From assembly GCF_000153105.1 (NCBI RefSeq), contig NZ_CH672376.1, forward strand, positions 3,604,148 to 3,668,147: DNA of 64,000 bases, in the 5' to 3' direction. The notes below the pieces were generated by a model. The model saw nothing but the letters and a program-made list of their open reading frames with translations. It searched no databases and was not told the DNA's origin. The DNA is from Blastopirellula marina DSM 3645 (GTDB lineage: Bacteria; Planctomycetota; Planctomycetia; Pirellulales; Pirellulaceae). Made by a program: the position numbers and the translations under genes. Shown in pieces: positions 8,463-17,935 of the stretch (position 1 is its first letter; every line of letters starts with the position of its first letter).

Positions 8463-10190
8463 TTAGGCATGCGCCGGAGAGCCGACGACTTCCGGTTTGG
8501 TGACTCGCAAGATCTCTTCGACCGACGAATCGCCGCTCAACGCTTTGCGCCAGCCATATTGTCGCAACGTGAGCATGCCGTTCTTTTTGGCAATCTGCTT
8601 GATCTTGTGCGTGCTCAGCCCTTCGTGCGCGAGCTCGCGGATTTCTTCGGTCGTGATCAACAACTCGTAAATACCCATTCGACCGCGATAGCCAACTCCG
8701 CGACACTGACGACAGCCGGTCGGCTGGTGCAGTTTGCCGCCGGCCGCGATAAAGTCATCCCACGGAAAATCGGCCGGCAGTTCCGCTCGTTTCGGCTCAT
8801 AGGCGACTTTGCAGTGCGGACAGAGCTTGCGAACCAGGCGCTGGGCCATGACCCCTTCGATCGTGCTGGCGATCAAAAACGGTTCGACCCCCATGTCGAT
8901 CATTCGCGCAAAGGCGCCTGCCGCGTCGTTGGTATGCAGCGTACTGAACACCAAGTGCCCCGTCAGCGAGGCTTGCACCGCGTTTTCAGCGGTCTCTTTA
9001 TCACGAATTTCACCAACCAGCACCACGTCCGGGTCATGACGCAAAATACTGCGGAGCGAAGCGGCGAACGTGAGCCCGATCTTCGGATGGACCTGAATCT
9101 GGTTGATCCCGTCCAGCTGATATTCGACCGGGTCTTCGGTCGTGATGATCTTGGTCGACTCGTCTTGAATTTCGAGCAGCGAGCTATAGAGCGTGGTCGT
9201 CTTTCCCGAACCGGTCGGGCCGGTCACCAGCACGATGCCGTGGGGTAGCGAGATGATGCTTTTGAATTGTTGATAGACGTCTTCGTCCATTCCCAGCGTG
9301 CGTAGGTCGAACGTGAGCGAACCCTTGTCGAGAATACGCATCACGATGCTTTCGCCGTGAATCATCGGGATCATCGAGACGCGGATATCAATCTCGCGGC
9401 CGCGCACCTTCAGCTTGATCCGGCCGTCTTGCGGCAGACGTTTCTCGGCGATGTTCAAACGCGACATGATTTTCAAGCGGCTGATGATCGCCGCCTGAAA
9501 GTAGTTGATCTCTGGCGGGACCGGCTGCGAGTGCAGCATGCCGTCGATGCGGTACCGAACGACCAGGCCGCTCCCTTGCGATTCGATATGAACGTCGCTC
9601 GCGCGCGATTCGATCGCTTCAAACATGATCTCGTTGACCAAGCGAACGACCGAGGCCTCTTGGGCCATTTCGGAAAGTTCTGAGCCGTCTGATTCGATGT
9701 CATCCAGCAGTTCGATGTCGCTGCCGGCGTCTTCTTCTTTCAGCGCCAGCAAGCCTTCGACCGTCTCGCCGCCGACCCCCAAATTGGCTTTGATCAGCTT
9801 GGCGATTTCGACCCGTGAGGCCAACACCGGAACGACCGATAAGCCGGTGACCGCGGCGACTTCGTCCAGCGGGTAGAGATCAAACGGATCGCTGGTCGCG
9901 ACAATCACGCTACCGTTGCGGCGCTGCAGCGGAAACAGAGACTGGCGATAGATCAACCGCTGCGGCAATGTTTTCAACAGCGAGAGATCGATATCGGCGG
10001 TGGTCAGATCGACGAAATCGAGCCCCACTTCCACGCCGAGCGCTTTCAGCGCGTCTTCTTCATCGACAAACCCCAACTCCACAGCGCGCTCGATCGCGTC
10101 ACCTGGAAGCTTTTGCTCGCGACGAACGATCTCTAACTGTTCGGCCGAGATCAATCCATGACGCACCAAGATTTCGCCGGCTTCAACCAT
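8463..10190 (-). CDS. gspE: type II secretion / type IV pilus assembly ATPase GspE (PilB family)
   Basis: 575 residues from the ATG at 10190, which begins at the point where the N1 domain normally begins (GEILVRHGLISAEQL). The frame stays open to an ATG at 10271, but those 27 extra residues are low-complexity and neither start has a clear ribosome-binding site. Walker A GPTGSGKTTT is near residue 322, the Asp box and Walker B (DPDVVLVGEIRD) near 387, and a His box is present. A four-Cys zinc site (CPHC, then CRQC) is typical of GspE. It powers pseudopilus assembly at the cytoplasmic face. It appears to be the first gene of the operon. No gspD secretin or prepilin peptidase gene is in this window. 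Confidence 0.92.
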   Translation of the reverse strand: MVEAGEILVRHGLISAEQLEIVRREQKLPGDAIERAVELGFVDEEDALKALGVEVGLDFVDLTTADIDLSLLKTLPQRLIYRQSLFPLQRRNGSVIVATSDPFDLYPLDEVAAVTGLSVVPVLASRVEIAKLIKANLGVGGETVEGLLALKEEDAGSDIELLDDIESDGSELSEMAQEASVVRLVNEIMFEAIESRASDVHIESQGSGLVVRYRIDGMLHSQPVPPEINYFQAAIISRLKIMSRLNIAEKRLPQDGRIKLKVRGREIDIRVSMIPMIHGESIVMRILDKGSLTFDLRTLGMDEDVYQQFKSIISLPHGIVLVTGPTGSGKTTTLYSSLLEIQDESTKIITTEDPVEYQLDGINQIQVHPKIGLTFAASLRSILRHDPDVVLVGEIRDKETAENAVQASLTGHLVFSTLHTNDAAGAFARMIDMGVEPFLIASTIEGVMAQRLVRKLCPHCKVAYEPKRAELPADFPWDDFIAAGGKLHQPTGCRQCRGVGYRGRMGIYELLITTEEIRELAHEGLSTHKIKQIAKKNGMLTLRQYGWRKALSGDSSVEEILRVTKPEVVGSPAHA

Positions 10191-10351
10191 GATTGGGGCA
10201 GATGATGGGATAAGGGGTGAAAAAGAGGAGGCGGAACCTATTGTAACTGTTCGTCCCCCAGAATGACTCATTGTGTTCGATAGTTTGTTTGTCTACTAAC
10301 TTCCAACGCCGGAAATAGCGTCAAAGTTTCGCAAAACGTGCAAACCGCAAC

Positions 10352-10388
10352 AAAAAAACCCCTGGCCCGTGCGGGCAAACCAGGGGTT
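10352..10388 (-). terminator. intrinsic terminator of the Spy-like gene
   Basis: A 9-bp perfect stem (AACCCCTGG with CCAGGGGTT) is followed, reading the minus strand, by a run of seven T. It lies 26 bases downstream of the gene at 10414-11166. Confidence 0.85.
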
Positions 10389-10413
10389 CTCTGGTCAATT
10401 TTCGCTCGCACGC

Positions 10414-11166
10414 CTAGTTGGTGTTGTCGCCCGCTGGCGTTCGACCGCGACGATTGTTCTGATTGCCGCGGTTATTTGGACCGCCTCGTCCGCCGAACTG
10501 CAATTCGTACGGTTCGCCGAGCAGTTCTTTCCACTTCGCTTGTTGCTCAGGAGTCAGCACGCTCAACAGCTTTTCTTCCGCTTCTTTTTGGGCGGCCGCC
10601 AGTTTCTCACGCAGCTCTTGGGCGACTTCTTCCCGCTTTTCACGTAGTTCGGCGATCTGCTCTTCGGTCAGCCCCAATGCTTCGACAACCCGCTCGTTGG
10701 TCAACGCATTCGCGGCGCCTGATCCGCCGCCGGGTCCGCCGCTGCGGGCAACTTGCTGTTGCAGCGCGATTTGCTTCAAGCGCGAAACCTGATGCGGCAG
10801 CAAGACCTGCTCCATTTCGGTCTTCACTTCGGCTTGAACTTCCGCCATTTTGGCCTGCATCGATTCGCGAAATTCGGTCCGTTCTTCTTCACTCATGTCG
10901 CGAAAATTGCCCATTCCCTGGAAGACTTCGCGCATCTTTTCGCGAACGGAATTTTGGATTTCGCGGATCTCTTCATATTGGGCGTCGGGGATTTCCAGTT
11001 CTTCTCGCACTTGCGGGCTGTTCAACAGGCCAAATTCGTCGCCGCCCCCGCCGGGACCGCCGCCAAAACCGCCACGTCCGCCGGGGCCTTGGGCCAGCGA
11101 GATGGAGCTGAACGTAACCACAAGCGCCGCAACCATTAACGACAAACCGGCAAATCGCAATTTCAT
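10414..11166 (-). CDS. exported Spy/CpxP-like helical protein
   Basis: 250 residues. Signal peptide at the N-terminus (LSLMVAALVVTFSSISLAQG), then a Gly-rich linker (GPGGRGGFGGGPGGGG). The remainder is charged and helical with repeated LTxxQ-type units: LTEEQIAELREKREEVAQ and LTPEQQAKWKELLGEPYEL, as in Spy/CpxP and zinc-resistance-associated proteins. This class commonly acts as a periplasmic chaperone or metal/stress sensor. The C-terminal tail is basic and Asn/Arg/Gly-rich. The gene is monocistronic, divergent from the EF-hand gene at 11381, and ends in a strong terminator. The exact role is unknown. Confidence 0.75.
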   Translation of the reverse strand: MKLRFAGLSLMVAALVVTFSSISLAQGPGGRGGFGGGPGGGGDEFGLLNSPQVREELEIPDAQYEEIREIQNSVREKMREVFQGMGNFRDMSEEERTEFRESMQAKMAEVQAEVKTEMEQVLLPHQVSRLKQIALQQQVARSGGPGGGSGAANALTNERVVEALGLTEEQIAELREKREEVAQELREKLAAAQKEAEEKLLSVLTPEQQAKWKELLGEPYELQFGGRGGPNNRGNQNNRRGRTPAGDNTN

Positions 11167-11380
11167 GACCGTATTCTCCGCGACCGTTAGATGAAAAACG
11201 CCTTGTAAGGCGCTAGTTGATGAATCACCACCGTAAATCTAACCCGCGAGAGGGCCCGAGGTTCCGGCGATTTCGGCTTGATTCCGATAAAACCGAAACA
11301 ACCGATCGACCGCTCGGTTAATAATAGGTATCTCTGTTGATCGCCTTCCTTACCGGCCCTCCTTTTGGGACGACTCCGCA

Positions 11381-12736
11381 ATGCGAAACTACCTCCTGCT
11401 GCTCGTTTTAGCTCTCTCCCTTCCTTTGGCCGCCCAGGCGCAAGGTCCCGGCGGCGATCGCGGTGACCGTGGAGGGGATCGCGGTGACCGTGGAGGAGAT
11501 CGAGGTCGCGGCGGCGATCGCGGCGGCTGGGGCGGACGCGGCGGAGATGATCGAGGTGGAGATCGAGGAGATGATCGCGGCGGACGCGGCGGCGATGACC
11601 GTGGGGGAGACCGCGGGGGCGAAGATCGGTGGAAAAATTTCGATCCGACCAACATGCTGAAGGGAATGGACAAAAACGGCAACGGCGTGCTGGACGACGA
11701 CGAAGTCTCAGGACGATGGGGCGGATTTATTGATCGAATCAAAGAAAGAGCGGGCTACAGCGACAAAGGCCCGGTCAATATCGAAAAGCTGACCAACGCG
11801 CTGAAAAAGCAACGCGAAGCAGGCGAATCGGGAACTGTTCCCGGCTTCGGCGAAGAAGCGGGCCTGGAGATGGCCAAAGGGTTCGACGCGCCTCCTCCCT
11901 ACACCGGAATAGCCCTGGAAAACAAGTTTGACCAGAAGACGATCGACAGCGTCACCAGCATGCTGGACCGCTACGACAAAGACAAAAACGGCTTTCTCGA
12001 CAGCTACGAATGGTCAGGCGCTCGCTGGCGCACTCCGCCAGAAGGCTCCGACCTGAACAAAGACGGTAAGCTCGATCGCCTGGAGCTGGCCAAGCGAGTT
12101 TCTGGGTTCTCGGCCGGTCGCGATGACGGCAAAGATGACGCTGGCGGAGATCGTCGCGGTTCCGATGACAAAGGCGACATCCGCGAAAATGCGAAAGCCC
12201 TGCTAAAGCAGCATGACAAAAACGGCAACGGCTATCTCGAAAAGGACGAATGGTTCAAAAGCGATCTCGGTAACTACGATAAGAACCGCGACGGCAAGAT
12301 CTCGACCGATGAACTGGCCAGCCGCATCTCGAGCTTCGCCAACCGATCGTCGTTTGCGTCCAGTCGCGCCGAGGGTCAAAAGGTGGAGACCTATCGCTTT
12401 TTAACCCCGCTAGAGCGTCTGCCCAAAGGGTTGCCCGATTGGTTTAACAACAACGACGCCGACGAAGATGGCCAGATTCACATGAGCGAATACTCGGTCG
12501 TCTGGTCCGACAGCAAAGCGGACGAGTTCGCCAAATATGACTTGAACGGCGACGGCTTTATCACGGCGAAGGAAGCGCTCGGCGGCGGGTCCGCGACCAC
12601 GGCTGCATCAACCTCCTCCTCGTCGTCCAGCCGTTCCTCGTCATCGACCGCTTCGGCGTCCCCTTCCGAACGGAGCAGCGGACCGCCGTCACGCGGCGAT
12701 CGTTCGCGCGGCGGTTTTGGCTTCGGACGTCGCTAG
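11381..12736 (+). CDS. exported EF-hand protein with Gly/Asp/Arg repeat region
   Basis: 451 residues. Signal peptide MRNYLLLLVLALSLPLAAQA. Residues ~24-80 are a low-complexity Gly/Asp/Arg region built from GDRGG-like units. Seven EF-hand loops can be read, including DKNGNGVLDDDE, DKDKNGFLDSYE, DLNKDGKLDRLE, DKNGNGYLEKDE, DKNRDGKISTDE, DADEDGQIHMSE and DLNGDGFITAKE. The C-terminus is Ser-rich, then Arg/Gly-rich (GDRSRGGFGFGRR). It is presumably a periplasmic or surface Ca-binding protein; multi-EF-hand exported proteins are common in planctomycetes. A palindromic terminator follows at 12766. No enzymatic domain is visible. Confidence 0.8.
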   Translation: MRNYLLLLVLALSLPLAAQAQGPGGDRGDRGGDRGDRGGDRGRGGDRGGWGGRGGDDRGGDRGDDRGGRGGDDRGGDRGGEDRWKNFDPTNMLKGMDKNGNGVLDDDEVSGRWGGFIDRIKERAGYSDKGPVNIEKLTNALKKQREAGESGTVPGFGEEAGLEMAKGFDAPPPYTGIALENKFDQKTIDSVTSMLDRYDKDKNGFLDSYEWSGARWRTPPEGSDLNKDGKLDRLELAKRVSGFSAGRDDGKDDAGGDRRGSDDKGDIRENAKALLKQHDKNGNGYLEKDEWFKSDLGNYDKNRDGKISTDELASRISSFANRSSFASSRAEGQKVETYRFLTPLERLPKGLPDWFNNNDADEDGQIHMSEYSVVWSDSKADEFAKYDLNGDGFITAKEALGGGSATTAASTSSSSSSRSSSSTASASPSERSSGPPSRGDRSRGGFGFGRR

Positions 12737-12765
12737 TTCGCCAACAACCAAGACCCCATTTTTCG

Positions 12766-12800
12766 ACAACAGCCGTTTCTCGCCAAACGGCTGATGTTGT
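12766..12800. terminator. stem-loop terminator after the EF-hand gene
   Basis: AGCCGTTT pairs with AAACGGCT around a short loop, extended by ACAAC/GTTGT with a small bulge. It is 30 bases past the stop codon. The following T-rich stretch is short, so its strength is uncertain. Confidence 0.6.
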
Positions 12801-13210
12801 TTCTTGGGCATGCGTAGCCCAACACGCGAGCTTTGAAGGGCCGCTATTTGCTAGAGGAGAAGATGAAACGCGGCAAAACAGGGCAAGAAACAACATGGCG
12901 CCGTTCCGTAATGACGGACAAGTTGGGGCCGCGAAAGTTGCCAAATAGCAAATCTCTTAGGTCCGGCCGGGCCGTTCCAACATAGTCTGGGGTGGAGTCG
13001 CTGCAAGCGACGCAGCCCCGGGTCAAAGCGAATAACCGGGACACTGACGTTGGACAAAAATCCCGAGCAATCGGGCTCAAACGCCAGCAGTTCTAACAGC
13101 ACCGAGCCCCCGGGCGATGTTATCGAGGCCTGTGGGGCCTAAAGAATGGATGATTAGGAAACTCGCAACTTGCTCACCCAGGCGCACTTCTCTTCTAGCA
13201 ACGTGTTCGG
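12801..13210. other. non-coding stretch with palindrome and MITE-like inverted repeats
   Basis: No convincing gene. A near-palindrome at 12987-13020 (CTGGGGTGGAGTCGC... GCGACGCAGCCCCG) looks like a REP-type element. A motif at 12846-12862 (ATTTGCTAGAGGAGAAG) returns inverted at 13188-13202 (CTTCTCTTCTAGCAA), bounding about 357 bases. Several of the same motifs recur at 25880-26120. Confidence 0.45.
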
Positions 13211-14710
13211 CTACTTCGCCGCTTGCTTCGCCGATTCGCCGACCGTTAGTTCGCCATCGCTGGCGCTGTCTTCAATCGTCGTAGCGTCAAACAGCGGCAG
13301 CGTGATGCGGAAGGTGGTGCCAACGTCAGGCGCACTTTCGATCCGGATGCTGCCGTCGTGCGACGCGATGACCGCTGCGCAGATGCTAAGCCCCAGGCCC
13401 GTCCCTTGCGTCGGTTCACCAGGCACGCGTTTGCGATCGCCGCGGTAGAAGCGTTCAAAGACCTTCTCGTGGTCTTCTTCGCGAATGCCGCAGCCGTTGT
13501 CGGCGATCGATAGCTCCACCGTCGAATTGTCGGCCGACTTTTCGATCAACACGTCAATCCGCCCCCCCTCAGGCGTAAACTTGATCGCATTGTCCAACAG
13601 GTTGTTCACCACCTGGCGAAGATGCTCGACATTGCCGCGCACCCAACACGATTCCATTTCGCTATGGAGCGTCAATCCATTCTCTTCGGCGGCGCCGCGG
13701 AACATATCGACCGAGCGTTGGACCGCGTGGTCGAGCGACATCCGATGGAGATGAAAATAGCGCCGATCCGATTCGGTTTCGGAGAGGAGCAGCAGCTGAT
13801 TGACCAGGGTCTCAAGATGATAGTTCTCTTCGATCAACTCGCCGAGCAGCTCTTGATAATCTTCGACCGGCCGCGTCTCGTTCAACGTGACTTCGATACT
13901 GCTGCGAATCGCCGCCAAAGGAGTGCGCAGTTCATGGGCTGCGTTGGCCAGCAGATCTTGTTTGCGAGAGACATGCACGGCGATTCGATCGAGCAATCCG
14001 TTGATCGTCGCCGCTAACTGATCCATCTCGTCGCCGGTTCCTCGCCAAGGCAAGCGCTCTTCGAGATGGCTCGGGCGCAATCGGGCCGACGCGCGGATCA
14101 TTTCTGACAACGGTTCGGTGGCGCGCCCGGCGAGCCAATATCCGCACAGCGGAGCGAGCAATAAAACAATCCCCGATGCGACCAAGACCTGACGATCGAC
14201 CCGCGTCAGATCGTCCCAAATCGGCCGCAGACTGGTTCCTAAACGGATCGACGCGATCCCTTCTTCCGGTTTTCCCAATTGGTGCTGCACGAAGCGAATC
14301 GAACCAACTTCGATCGGCCGAGAGTCAGGAATCTGCTTCGCATAGCGCAGCGCCACGTCCGGCGCTTTTGCGCTGGCCCAAATGACGTCCGACTGCTCGC
14401 CGATAAACGCGACAAACCAACCATGTTGCAGGTGCCCTTCCGCATGCTGCTCGAGCGTCTGACGCATGTCGGCCAAGTCAATCGGTCGCTCATTCAGCAT
14501 CAATACGATTTGCCGCATGTCCTCTGCTAGCAGCTGATCGACTTCATGATAGAGCGCGTAGCGAACCCCTTCGCGCAGTCCCGCTAGCGTCGCCCCCGCC
14601 GCCAGCAAGACGACGATCGCGTTCCAGACCATCAACCGAAATCGCAGCGTTTGAGACGCTGTTTGCAGGGCCTTCCAACGTTCGCTAATCCAGAGAGAGA
14701 AGGGACTCAT
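13211..14710 (-). CDS. two-component sensor histidine kinase
   Basis: 499 residues, classic EnvZ/CusS-like layout. First membrane helix about residues 28-50, a periplasmic sensor region to ~155, second helix about 160-180, HAMP segment, then HisKA with the phospho-acceptor His in ANAAHELRTPLAAIRSS (near residue 258). The ATPase domain has N box NNLLDNAIKFTPEGG, G1 DNGCGIREED, an F box and G2 GTGLGLSI. A cognate OmpR-type regulator is encoded nearby on the same strand (16352-17023), with the divergently oriented porin gene between them. The pair probably controls envelope genes, perhaps that porin; the signal is unknown. Confidence 0.9.
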   Translation of the reverse strand: MSPFSLWISERWKALQTASQTLRFRLMVWNAIVVLLAAGATLAGLREGVRYALYHEVDQLLAEDMRQIVLMLNERPIDLADMRQTLEQHAEGHLQHGWFVAFIGEQSDVIWASAKAPDVALRYAKQIPDSRPIEVGSIRFVQHQLGKPEEGIASIRLGTSLRPIWDDLTRVDRQVLVASGIVLLLAPLCGYWLAGRATEPLSEMIRASARLRPSHLEERLPWRGTGDEMDQLAATINGLLDRIAVHVSRKQDLLANAAHELRTPLAAIRSSIEVTLNETRPVEDYQELLGELIEENYHLETLVNQLLLLSETESDRRYFHLHRMSLDHAVQRSVDMFRGAAEENGLTLHSEMESCWVRGNVEHLRQVVNNLLDNAIKFTPEGGRIDVLIEKSADNSTVELSIADNGCGIREEDHEKVFERFYRGDRKRVPGEPTQGTGLGLSICAAVIASHDGSIRIESAPDVGTTFRITLPLFDATTIEDSASDGELTVGESAKQAAK

Positions 14711-14902
14711 GCTTCACCTACAAATTTCAAAACCAGACAGTCGTATGTTTCGTGAATCGCAAACTCGCTCGCTAGCATCGCGTGAATCCGGGAAGACCAG
14801 GCGCCTTAAGGTATTTTAATAGTTGACATCGACAAATGAGATAGCCGATGAAAATCGAACACCCCACTCGCTATGTCAAAAACAAAAACTGTCGGAAGCT
14901 TC

Positions 14903-16327
14903 ATGATCATACGCCGGATCGCGACCCTGTTGTTCCTTTTCGCCAGCATTGGGCTTGTCCGCACGAGCTTCGGGCAGGAAGCCTATGTCGAAACCGATGT
15001 CGAACGACGTCTCCTTTCGATGGAGAGCGAAATCGAATTGTTGCGCAATGAACTGGCCGCCGCAAAAACGGTCGGCAGCGCACCCTACCACGAGGCCTCC
15101 TATTCGACGCCTGCGGAAGAGGCACGCTGGGTGATCAACACCAACGCCGGCCTACCGCCGTGCCCTCCGGCCGCGACCTATCCGACCGTGAAGGTCTCGG
15201 GGTTCTTTCACTTGGACACGGATTGGTTTGACCAAAATCAGGCGAATATCGCCACGGTGGGCGACATTCAAGATGGTAGCGGCTTCCGTCGCTCGCGCCT
15301 GGGCGTCAACGGCAATGTGGCCGAAAACGTCAACTACAACATGGAATATGACTTTGCGGTCAGCCAGGCCCGCTTCACCGACGTCTGGGTCAACTTTAGC
15401 GAAGTCGCCCTGTTGGGCAACGTTCGCATCGGTCGCTGGCGTCAGCCGTTCGGCATGGACGAATTGACCAGCGTGCGCGAACTGCCATTCTTGGAACGTT
15501 CGCTGTTGTTTTCGATGTCGCCGTTCCGTCAAACCGGTATCGGCTTTTACGATAACAGCGAAGGCGAAAACATGACCTGGGCCGCTTCGGTCATTCGCTA
15601 TCAGACCGATAACTTTGGCAACACCGCCGGCGACAACGGAGGCTATGGTTTCGTCGGTCGCTATACGATGCTGCCGATCTATCAGGATGACGGCGAACGC
15701 TTAGTGCATTTGGGCGCCGACTACTTCTATGTCGATCCCTCCTTGAATACGACTCGCTTCGCCTCGCAGCCTGAAATTCAGATCGTCGACAGCACCGGCT
15801 TCCAAGGAAACATTCTATCGAGCGTGCCGCCGTTCATCGACACCGGCGTCGTTCCGACCAACCACGTCAGCTCGTATCGCTTGGAAGCGGCCGCCGCTTA
15901 TGGAAGATTTTACGTCCAGTCCGAAGCGCAGTGGCTGCAGCTGGATCAGCTGGGCGGACCGAACCAAACGATCGAAGCGGCCTACATTCAAGGTCGCTAC
16001 ATCCTGACCGGCGAGAAGCTGCCGTACAATCGCAAGACCGGCGTATTTGGCGGAATCACTCCCTTCCACGACGTGAAGCCTTGCTACGGCGGAATCGGCG
16101 CTTGGGAAGTGACGGCGCGATGGTCCTATGCAGACTTCAACGGCGCATGGGTCGGCGCCAACGCTGGTCCTGGCCGTCAATTGAACGACGCGACGCTCGG
16201 CTTGAACTGGTACGTCAACAAGTTCACCAAGTTCCAGTTCAACTACATCCATGCGATGTTGAACGATCCAACATTGGGCGACAGCCACGCGAACATCTTC
16301 GCCGCGCGCTGCCAGTTAGCGTTCTAA
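14903..16327 (+). CDS. outer-membrane porin, O/P (phosphate-selective) type
   Basis: 474 residues from the ATG at 14903, preferred because it follows a GGAAG ribosome-binding site and gives a clean signal peptide (MIIRRIATLLFLFASIGL). An in-frame ATG at 14873 adds ten polar residues. After the signal, a short coiled coil (DVERRLLSMESEIELLRNEL) precedes a beta-barrel of the Porin_O_P type: GFFHLDTDWF, RRSRLGVNGNVAENVNYNME, VRIGRWRQPFGMDELTS. The protein ends in Phe (ARCQLAF), as outer-membrane barrels usually do. Substrate cannot be told from sequence. It lies between the kinase and regulator genes, on the opposite strand. Confidence 0.87.
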   Translation: MIIRRIATLLFLFASIGLVRTSFGQEAYVETDVERRLLSMESEIELLRNELAAAKTVGSAPYHEASYSTPAEEARWVINTNAGLPPCPPAATYPTVKVSGFFHLDTDWFDQNQANIATVGDIQDGSGFRRSRLGVNGNVAENVNYNMEYDFAVSQARFTDVWVNFSEVALLGNVRIGRWRQPFGMDELTSVRELPFLERSLLFSMSPFRQTGIGFYDNSEGENMTWAASVIRYQTDNFGNTAGDNGGYGFVGRYTMLPIYQDDGERLVHLGADYFYVDPSLNTTRFASQPEIQIVDSTGFQGNILSSVPPFIDTGVVPTNHVSSYRLEAAAAYGRFYVQSEAQWLQLDQLGGPNQTIEAAYIQGRYILTGEKLPYNRKTGVFGGITPFHDVKPCYGGIGAWEVTARWSYADFNGAWVGANAGPGRQLNDATLGLNWYVNKFTKFQFNYIHAMLNDPTLGDSHANIFAARCQLAF

Positions 16328-16351
16328 ACGACGACGACGCGAGCACGTGCG

Positions 16352-17023
16352 TTAGCCGGTTCGCAAAACGTAGCCCCTGCCCCGTACGGTATGGATCAGG
16401 GGCTCGTCGAATCCGCGATCTACTTTTTGCCGCAGATGGTTGATGTGGACGTCAATGACATTGGTCATGCCGTTCCAGTCCTGTCCCCACAGATGCTCGT
16501 TCAGCATCTTGCGCGAGACGATCTGACCTGCGTGCCGCATCAGTAGTTCTAAGATGCTGAACTCCGACGGCGAAAGATCAATCTCTTTGCTGCTGCGCGT
16601 CACCTTGCGGCTTCCCAAGTCAAGCGCCAGGGGACCTGCTTCGTAGTTGAGCGCCGGACGCGGACTGGCTCGGCGCCACATCGCGTTGAGCCGCGCGAGC
16701 AATTCTGGAAAAGCGAACGGCTTGACCATGTAGTCGTCCGCGCCGTGATCCAGCCCTTGGACGCGATCATCGACCGACCCCAGGGCCGTGAGAATCAACA
16801 GCGGAGTGCCGATACCTTCGTCACGCAGCGTTCTAACGACCTCCAGCCCACCGATCCCCGGCAACATCAAGTCCAGCAAGATCGCGTCAAACTGCTGCGT
16901 CCTGGCGTATTCCAGTCCCTTCTCGCCGCTGCGGGTCCACGTACATTCGTGCCCCGCTTCGGTTAAACCGCGTGACAGCGACTTGCCCAGGAGTTGTTCG
17001 TCTTCGACGACTAATATGTGCAT
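16352..17023 (-). CDS. OmpR/PhoB-family response regulator
   Basis: 223 residues from the ATG at 17023, where the receiver domain begins (MHILVVEDEQLLGKSL). The frame runs on upstream to 17056, but those residues are not receiver sequence. Acidic pocket E7/D8, phosphorylation site D51 (ILLDLMLPG) and the conserved Lys in MVKPFAFPELLARL are all present. The C-terminal half is a winged-helix DNA-binding domain (LSPSEFSILELLMRHAGQIV, VDVHINHLRQKV). It probably pairs with the kinase at 13211-14710. It ends 24 bases from the convergent porin gene. Confidence 0.92.
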   Translation of the reverse strand: MHILVVEDEQLLGKSLSRGLTEAGHECTWTRSGEKGLEYARTQQFDAILLDLMLPGIGGLEVVRTLRDEGIGTPLLILTALGSVDDRVQGLDHGADDYMVKPFAFPELLARLNAMWRRASPRPALNYEAGPLALDLGSRKVTRSSKEIDLSPSEFSILELLMRHAGQIVSRKMLNEHLWGQDWNGMTNVIDVHINHLRQKVDRGFDEPLIHTVRGRGYVLRTG

Positions 17024-17497
17024 TACGGCGATCCGAGCTTCGTTTTTACATCCCAAGCGGCGGTTACTTTGCCGCTGAAACCATTAAATCTACCGTACGA
17101 GAGGAGCGTCACTGCGAGAACATGAATGTTTTTTAATTCTAACGACCTTTGCACTTTCCGGCATCTCGACGCAAAATTGCATCACAGTTGAAGTGCACCG
17201 CTTCAACAGCTGCAAAGGGCGAAAACGGATTTCGTCTTCGCGACAAAAACAACACACCCAAGCCCCCCATGATAACCTCCGCAGGGATTCGCCGCTTCGC
17301 TCCCCACCGCGAAGCCTGGAAACATCCGTCGCTGACGGCACAAGTAACGCAAGCCTTGTAGCAGTCCCCAGCACCTGAGCGGCGGCGGCGGCGACATTGT
17401 CGCACAACGCCGCCGCGCAGGTTTGCTGAACGGGAACGCCCGCCGTCGAGAAACCGATACAAGTTCCGCTGACTTACCGCAACGCAAAGTTTTCGCA
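17024..17497. other. intergenic region without a convincing gene
   Basis: Several short overlapping frames exist on both strands, but none has a recognisable motif, a good ribosome-binding site or convincing codon use. The upstream regulatory region of the response regulator gene must lie in its left part. Confidence 0.4.
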
Positions 17498-17935
17498 ATG
17501 GCAGCCGCTAACGTCGCGATCAGCATCGAAGGAGATCCGCTCAGCTTGCTGCGCGAGTCTTCTTACGAACTGATGCGAACTGATTTTGAAATCGCTGTCA
17601 TGAGCGGCGTTTTGCTGCTGCTAGTCGGTCTGCTTTCGCTGCTGCGGGGAAAGTTCGCACGCTTTGTTCCGGTCCCGTTGAGCGTGATCTTTCTCGCCGC
17701 TTTGCCTGGCTCCTACGTCGACGTCAACTGTCTCGATTCGGACAATCCCGCTCTGGCGGAAACGGAACAGTGCGACGCCCAGTCCAAATCGGACGCCGAC
17801 TTCCCTTTGGCGACCATCGACTTGCGCCCTAGCGTTGTGCGAAATTCCACAACTTCGCATATCCTCGAAGAACAAGCTGCCCCGTCGCCGCGAAGCCGGA
17901 ACAATTTTCTCTTGCGCGGGCCCCCTGCGATTTAG
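17498..17935 (+). CDS. hypothetical small membrane protein
   Basis: 145 residues from the ATG at 17498; the open frame begins at 17423, but the upstream part looks non-coding. There is a hydrophobic segment (SGVLLLLVGLLSLLRG) and a second, weaker one (PVPLSVIFLAALPGSY). The C-terminal ~80 residues are polar and end in an Arg-rich stretch. No family is recognised and the ribosome-binding site is weak. It precedes sbtA by about 200 bases on the same strand. It may not be a real gene. Confidence 0.35.
   Translation: MAAANVAISIEGDPLSLLRESSYELMRTDFEIAVMSGVLLLLVGLLSLLRGKFARFVPVPLSVIFLAALPGSYVDVNCLDSDNPALAETEQCDAQSKSDADFPLATIDLRPSVVRNSTTSHILEEQAAPSPRSRNNFLLRGPPAI

Noticed and set aside
17139-17526. 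Several overlapping frames of about 70-119 codons on both strands
   Set aside because: No domain, weak starts and mutually overlapping; best treated as intergenic.
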